From Diadophis punctatus similis (lineage: Eukaryota > Chordata > Lepidosauria > Squamata > Dipsadidae): 64,000 nt of DNA. Shown here piece by piece: positions 60,631-64,000 of the stretch (positions are counted from its first letter, which is position 1; every line of letters starts with the position of its first letter). Location of the stretch: assembly GCA_023053685.1 (NCBI GenBank), contig JALIGW010000013.1, positions 12,798,001-12,862,000 on the forward strand, written 5' to 3'. Made by a program: the position numbers and the translations under genes. Below the pieces are notes generated by a model. It saw only the letters and a list, made by a program, of their open reading frames with translations. It made no database searches and was not told where the DNA came from.

Positions 60631-61454
60631 CATTTCTAAAAGCTGGCCTCAGCTTAGTATCTGCTTGGGGGCAGGGAACTGTGGCTCTGAGTTTCTGTCT
60701 CCCTTAAGATTTCTCTTTCTCTTTTAGGGGAAATATAATATTCTGCCTTTTTAATATTTCCTAAAATATTTCATTCTTCTAGGAGAGGGGTGGGTGCTAA
60801 CTTTCTCCAATCTGAAAAAGAATGGAGCATTATATAGTTCTGTATGAAAAGTACTATATTATTTTTGGTGCATAATATATTACCATATTTAATGCTAAAA
60901 TAAACAGATAAAGCATTGCAAATTGTATATATTCACTGTTTACGAGGTATTAATTAATTGTATCAATTAAACCAAAGTATCTAAATTACTAAACTCTTTC
61001 ATCTCAATTTCAGTATTATTCTTTGATTTAATCCTGACCTGGTTTTTATATTTTATAACTACCAAAATAACACTGAAATGATGTTTACAGACTGTAGATG
61101 TTTCACTTTCTATCAAATGTATTTTAGTTAACAGACTGTAGCTATTATGCATTACTGTTACTTGATAGATTGAAGTATAATTTCATGTTGATTTTCTCAC
61201 ACATCTAGGCTCAAATAGTCTGTGCCTGGAATATGTACCCCAAAAGCATATTCATATTTAAGAAGTCAAATTAAAATGTATAGGGTCAAATCTAAATGAG
61301 AAAATCTCTCAGCATTTTAAGGGTCTCTCCCCAAGGTATATGTGTTAAAATGATGGAATCTAAGAAATTGATAAAATGTCAGGACGATCTTTGCCACACG
61401 GTAACAATGAAGCTAAAGTCTGCAAGAATAAAAGTGTGTACAGCAGCTAGTCAA

Positions 61455-61608
61455 TTTGCTGTGGCCTAGAGGTGGAGCTCTTGCCTCACAATCAGGAGGT
61501 TGTGAGTTCGATCCTAGGTAGAGGCAGATTTGGGTCTCCTGCTTTGGCAGGGGGTTGGACTAGATGACCTGTAAGGTCCCTTCCAACTCTGTTAATCTGT
61601 TAATTTGC
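61455..61608 (+). mobile_element. tRNA-headed SINE with a CR1-like tail
   Basis: The head is gctgtggcctagaggtggag with the B-box gttcgatcc. The 3' part (ggttggactagatgacct, ggtcccttccaactctgtta) matches the generic CR1 3' end and a short TCTGTTAAT repeat. This fits a SINE mobilised by a CR1 LINE. Confidence 0.65.
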
Positions 61609-62817
61609 GTTTTCTGATCTCTTCCTTGAAGCTGGTTTTTTTGCCCAGCGGGTCCTGTTACTTCCTCTAGAGGGCACACATGCTCTAATATGCAACAAAG
61701 TTTTTAAATGTCTTGTCCTGTTCAGACTGAAATTAAATAGGTTAAAAGCTTGAGTTAGTTCAGCAGGTGCTGTTAGTGGTAGAATGGTTGGTTATCTGGG
61801 AGCTAAACCACCACTGTAATGTCCCACACTTTGTCAGCAGAACTACCAATCTATTTTTTTGCACACATAGCCTAAAAAGGAACAGATACTAGTAAGCCCA
61901 GAGATTAACTGGAATATGTGGAAGGAACTATCAAAGTTGTGATAATATTGGCGCGAATAAAGTCTTTCTTGTGTCAGCAATAGTAGTTGTTGATTAAAGT
62001 ACTTCAAGAATCCTCGGCCCAATCACTCAATCTTTGGAAGGGTGTGAATTTACTGAGTAAAAGGGACAAAGAGCTGCAGGTGATAGTAAGGAGTAATTTC
62101 ATCTATCTAGCTTCTGGAACACTAATATTTATGGCTAACCACACCTGTCATGTGAGAATAACTGTCACATGTCTCAAAAGTGCAATGTAATTTGAGAAGT
62201 TGAACAGAAGATGCTTTATGAGCAGGGAGAGTCTTAATTCTTGATGCTGTAAATCAACTTTAGTTCCATCATCCATTGTGGCTCTGGAAGAGTATGTCTG
62301 TTTTATCTTTAAGCTTGAATTTAACTCTATGATCTACGTCATGCTTTTTGCATAACTATACACAACATGGTTAATGCCATGTTGCGTTCACTTCCATACA
62401 TTTTAGTCAATGAGCTTATCCTGTTTCTTCGTTTCCTCAATCCTCAGAACCATTTCTTTGTATGTTCTAAACATCCAAATCTTGCTCTCCGATACTTTAC
62501 AAAGGAAATGCCCAATATCATATTCATGGAAGTTGTCTACCAAACTGCATGGAAATTACAGTGTTCCTGTTAAAAAGCTGTCAATGTTTTTAATATTGCA
62601 CAACAAATCTGAAATCTGAAAGAATGACTTTCTAAATAAAAGGCACTGAGGACCTACATACCCATGTATATTTTTTCATAATTAGAAATGTTCATGGAAA
62701 CCAGACAGTGATTCTTCCAAGGAATCTGGGATGAAACTTGTTTGTCGCTCAAAGACTGAACTGAACCTTCTACTCTTTGAGCCATTAAAACAATGGCCAT
62801 GTCAGGTTTTGTTTCTT

Positions 62818-63174
62818 AGGTAAAGGTAAAGGTTCCCTCGTACATATGTGCTAGTCGTTCCTGACTCTAGGGCGTGGTGCTCATCTCTGTTTCAAAGCCG
62901 AAGAGCCAGTGCTGTCCGAAGACGTCTCCGTGGTCATGTGGCAGGCATGACTAAACACCGAAGGCGCACGGAACGCTGTTGCCTTCCCACCAAAGGTGGT
63001 CCCTGTTTTTCTACTTGCATTTTTACATGCTTTCGGACTGCTAGGTTGGCAGAAGCTGGGGCAAGTAACGGGAGCTCACTCCATTACACGGTGCTAGGGA
63101 TTCGAACCACCAAACTGCAGACCTTTCTGATCGACAAGCTCAGTGTCTTAGCCACTGAGCCATCGCGTCTCATG
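62818..63174 (-). mobile_element. tRNA-derived SINE, second family
   Basis: A reverse-strand copy of the 37-kb element. The head is at the right end (complement of GATGGCTCAGTGGCTAAGAC, with a B-box-like GGTTCGAATCCC). Its 3' end at the left is a ggtaaaggtaaagg run. It lies in intron 4. Confidence 0.77.
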
Positions 63175-63394
63175 GTGTTTCTTAGCCAAGCCTAATTCCA
63201 TTCAAGGACATAGAGATATTTATGGTTCTTAATATATTATCATAACTTGATTTTCAATGTGAAGAGATTTCATTTTTATAATTCAAAAACTAAAAATCTA
63301 TGAAACAAAAATAAAATAGAATAACTAATGGACAGTGGTAATCGAGCACTTTAAAGTTTGGCTTTCGTATATGATGGGGTTAGGTTTATTTCTA

Positions 63395-63549
<155 letters not shown>

Positions 63550-63562
<13 letters not shown>

Positions 63563-63790
63563 ATTTATATACCGCCTCACAGTGCAAGCACTCTCTAAGC
63601 AGTTTACACCAGTAAGCAATGTATATTTATATTGCCCCCAACAATCTGGGTCCTCATTTTACCTACCTCAGAAGGATGGAAGGCTGAGTCAACCTTGAGC
63701 CGGTGAGATTTGAACCGCTGACCTGAGGATCACAGTCAGCTGAAGTAGCCTGCAGTGCTGCACTCTAACCACTGCGCCACCTCAGCTCTT
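63550..63790 (-). mobile_element. Sauria-type tRNA-derived SINE beside a (TTTA)n array
   Basis: A reverse-strand copy with its 3' side against a 130-bp (TTTA)n array and a short gagatttatttat repeat. The head ends near 63,788 (complement of GCGCAGTGGTTAGAGTGCAG). It is in TMEM255B intron 4. Confidence 0.85.
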
Positions 63791-64000
63791 ATTTTATAAT
63801 TATAAACTTCTTTTATAATTGCTATAGTTTTATATTTTTGCTTTGTAAACATTAAAATGTCTCAGTCAATACTCCGAGGCATAATAGTTACGATGGAATT
63901 ACATCTAGTGTTGTTAACTGTTTTCTTTTATTGGCATCTGTTATGTTGACTATAGGTTTAAATTTCAGTAATCATAGATTTCTAACATATTTGATTAGTC

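Noticed and set aside
61455..61530. A tRNA gene
   Set aside because: The A- and B-box-like blocks belong to a SINE head with a CR1-like tail. The cloverleaf is not intact. The same holds for the heads of the other SINEs.
62367..62573. Possible TMEM255B exon 5, from a VVYQTAW stretch near 62,540
   Set aside because: Only a VYQT tetrapeptide recalls the family. There is no acceptor in the right phase, no donor after it and no cysteine pattern.

Overview
This is nuclear DNA of a squamate reptile, most likely a snake. The evidence is one vertebrate gene split into exons with GT-AG introns, tRNA-headed SINEs of the Sauria type, a CR1 LINE ending in an (AAAT)n tail, several groups of short DNA transposons with clean target-site duplications, and long pure microsatellites. 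Nothing prokaryotic is present (no operons, no CRISPR). Repeat family names come from recognition, not from a database search.

The only host gene I can support is TMEM255B, on the + strand, entering at about 32.5 kb and running off the right end. Its promoter is a CpG-rich island (about 32,540-33,170) preceded by an (AG)17 tract. Four coding exons are visible: 32,813-32,870, 42,422-42,564, 46,273-46,335 and 51,245-51,334. They join in frame (58+143+63+90 nt = 118 codons) and encode the N-terminus, three membrane segments and the first extracellular loop with its NVT sequon. I could not find exon 5 in the remaining 12.7 kb.

Region by region. 1-20 kb is intergenic: hAT-type MITEs, a probable LTR (about 6.2-7.1 kb) with a 56-bp internal repeat, an L1 fragment, a Sauria SINE, and a TA-flanked MITE that carries a second MITE inside it (17.8-18.8 kb). 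20-32.2 kb is rich in retroelements: a 3.2-kb CR1 with endonuclease and reverse transcriptase broken by only two visible lesions, a Ty3/gypsy gag fragment, a 142-bp (TTAA)n tract, a two-headed Sauria SINE, a solo-LTR candidate, and two LINE tails with long (AAAT)n arrays just upstream of the promoter. 32.5-64 kb holds TMEM255B and its introns, which carry most of the TSD-confirmed hAT MITEs, a MITE with a dimeric 147-bp internal array (48.3-49.1 kb), and an LTR-gag-RNase H deletion derivative of a gypsy element (56.5-57.7 kb).

No new multi-gene system is visible. The most interesting material is in the mobile elements: MITE groups whose 8-bp or TA duplications can be read directly, nested insertions, internal higher-order repeats, and simple repeats growing from LINE tails.
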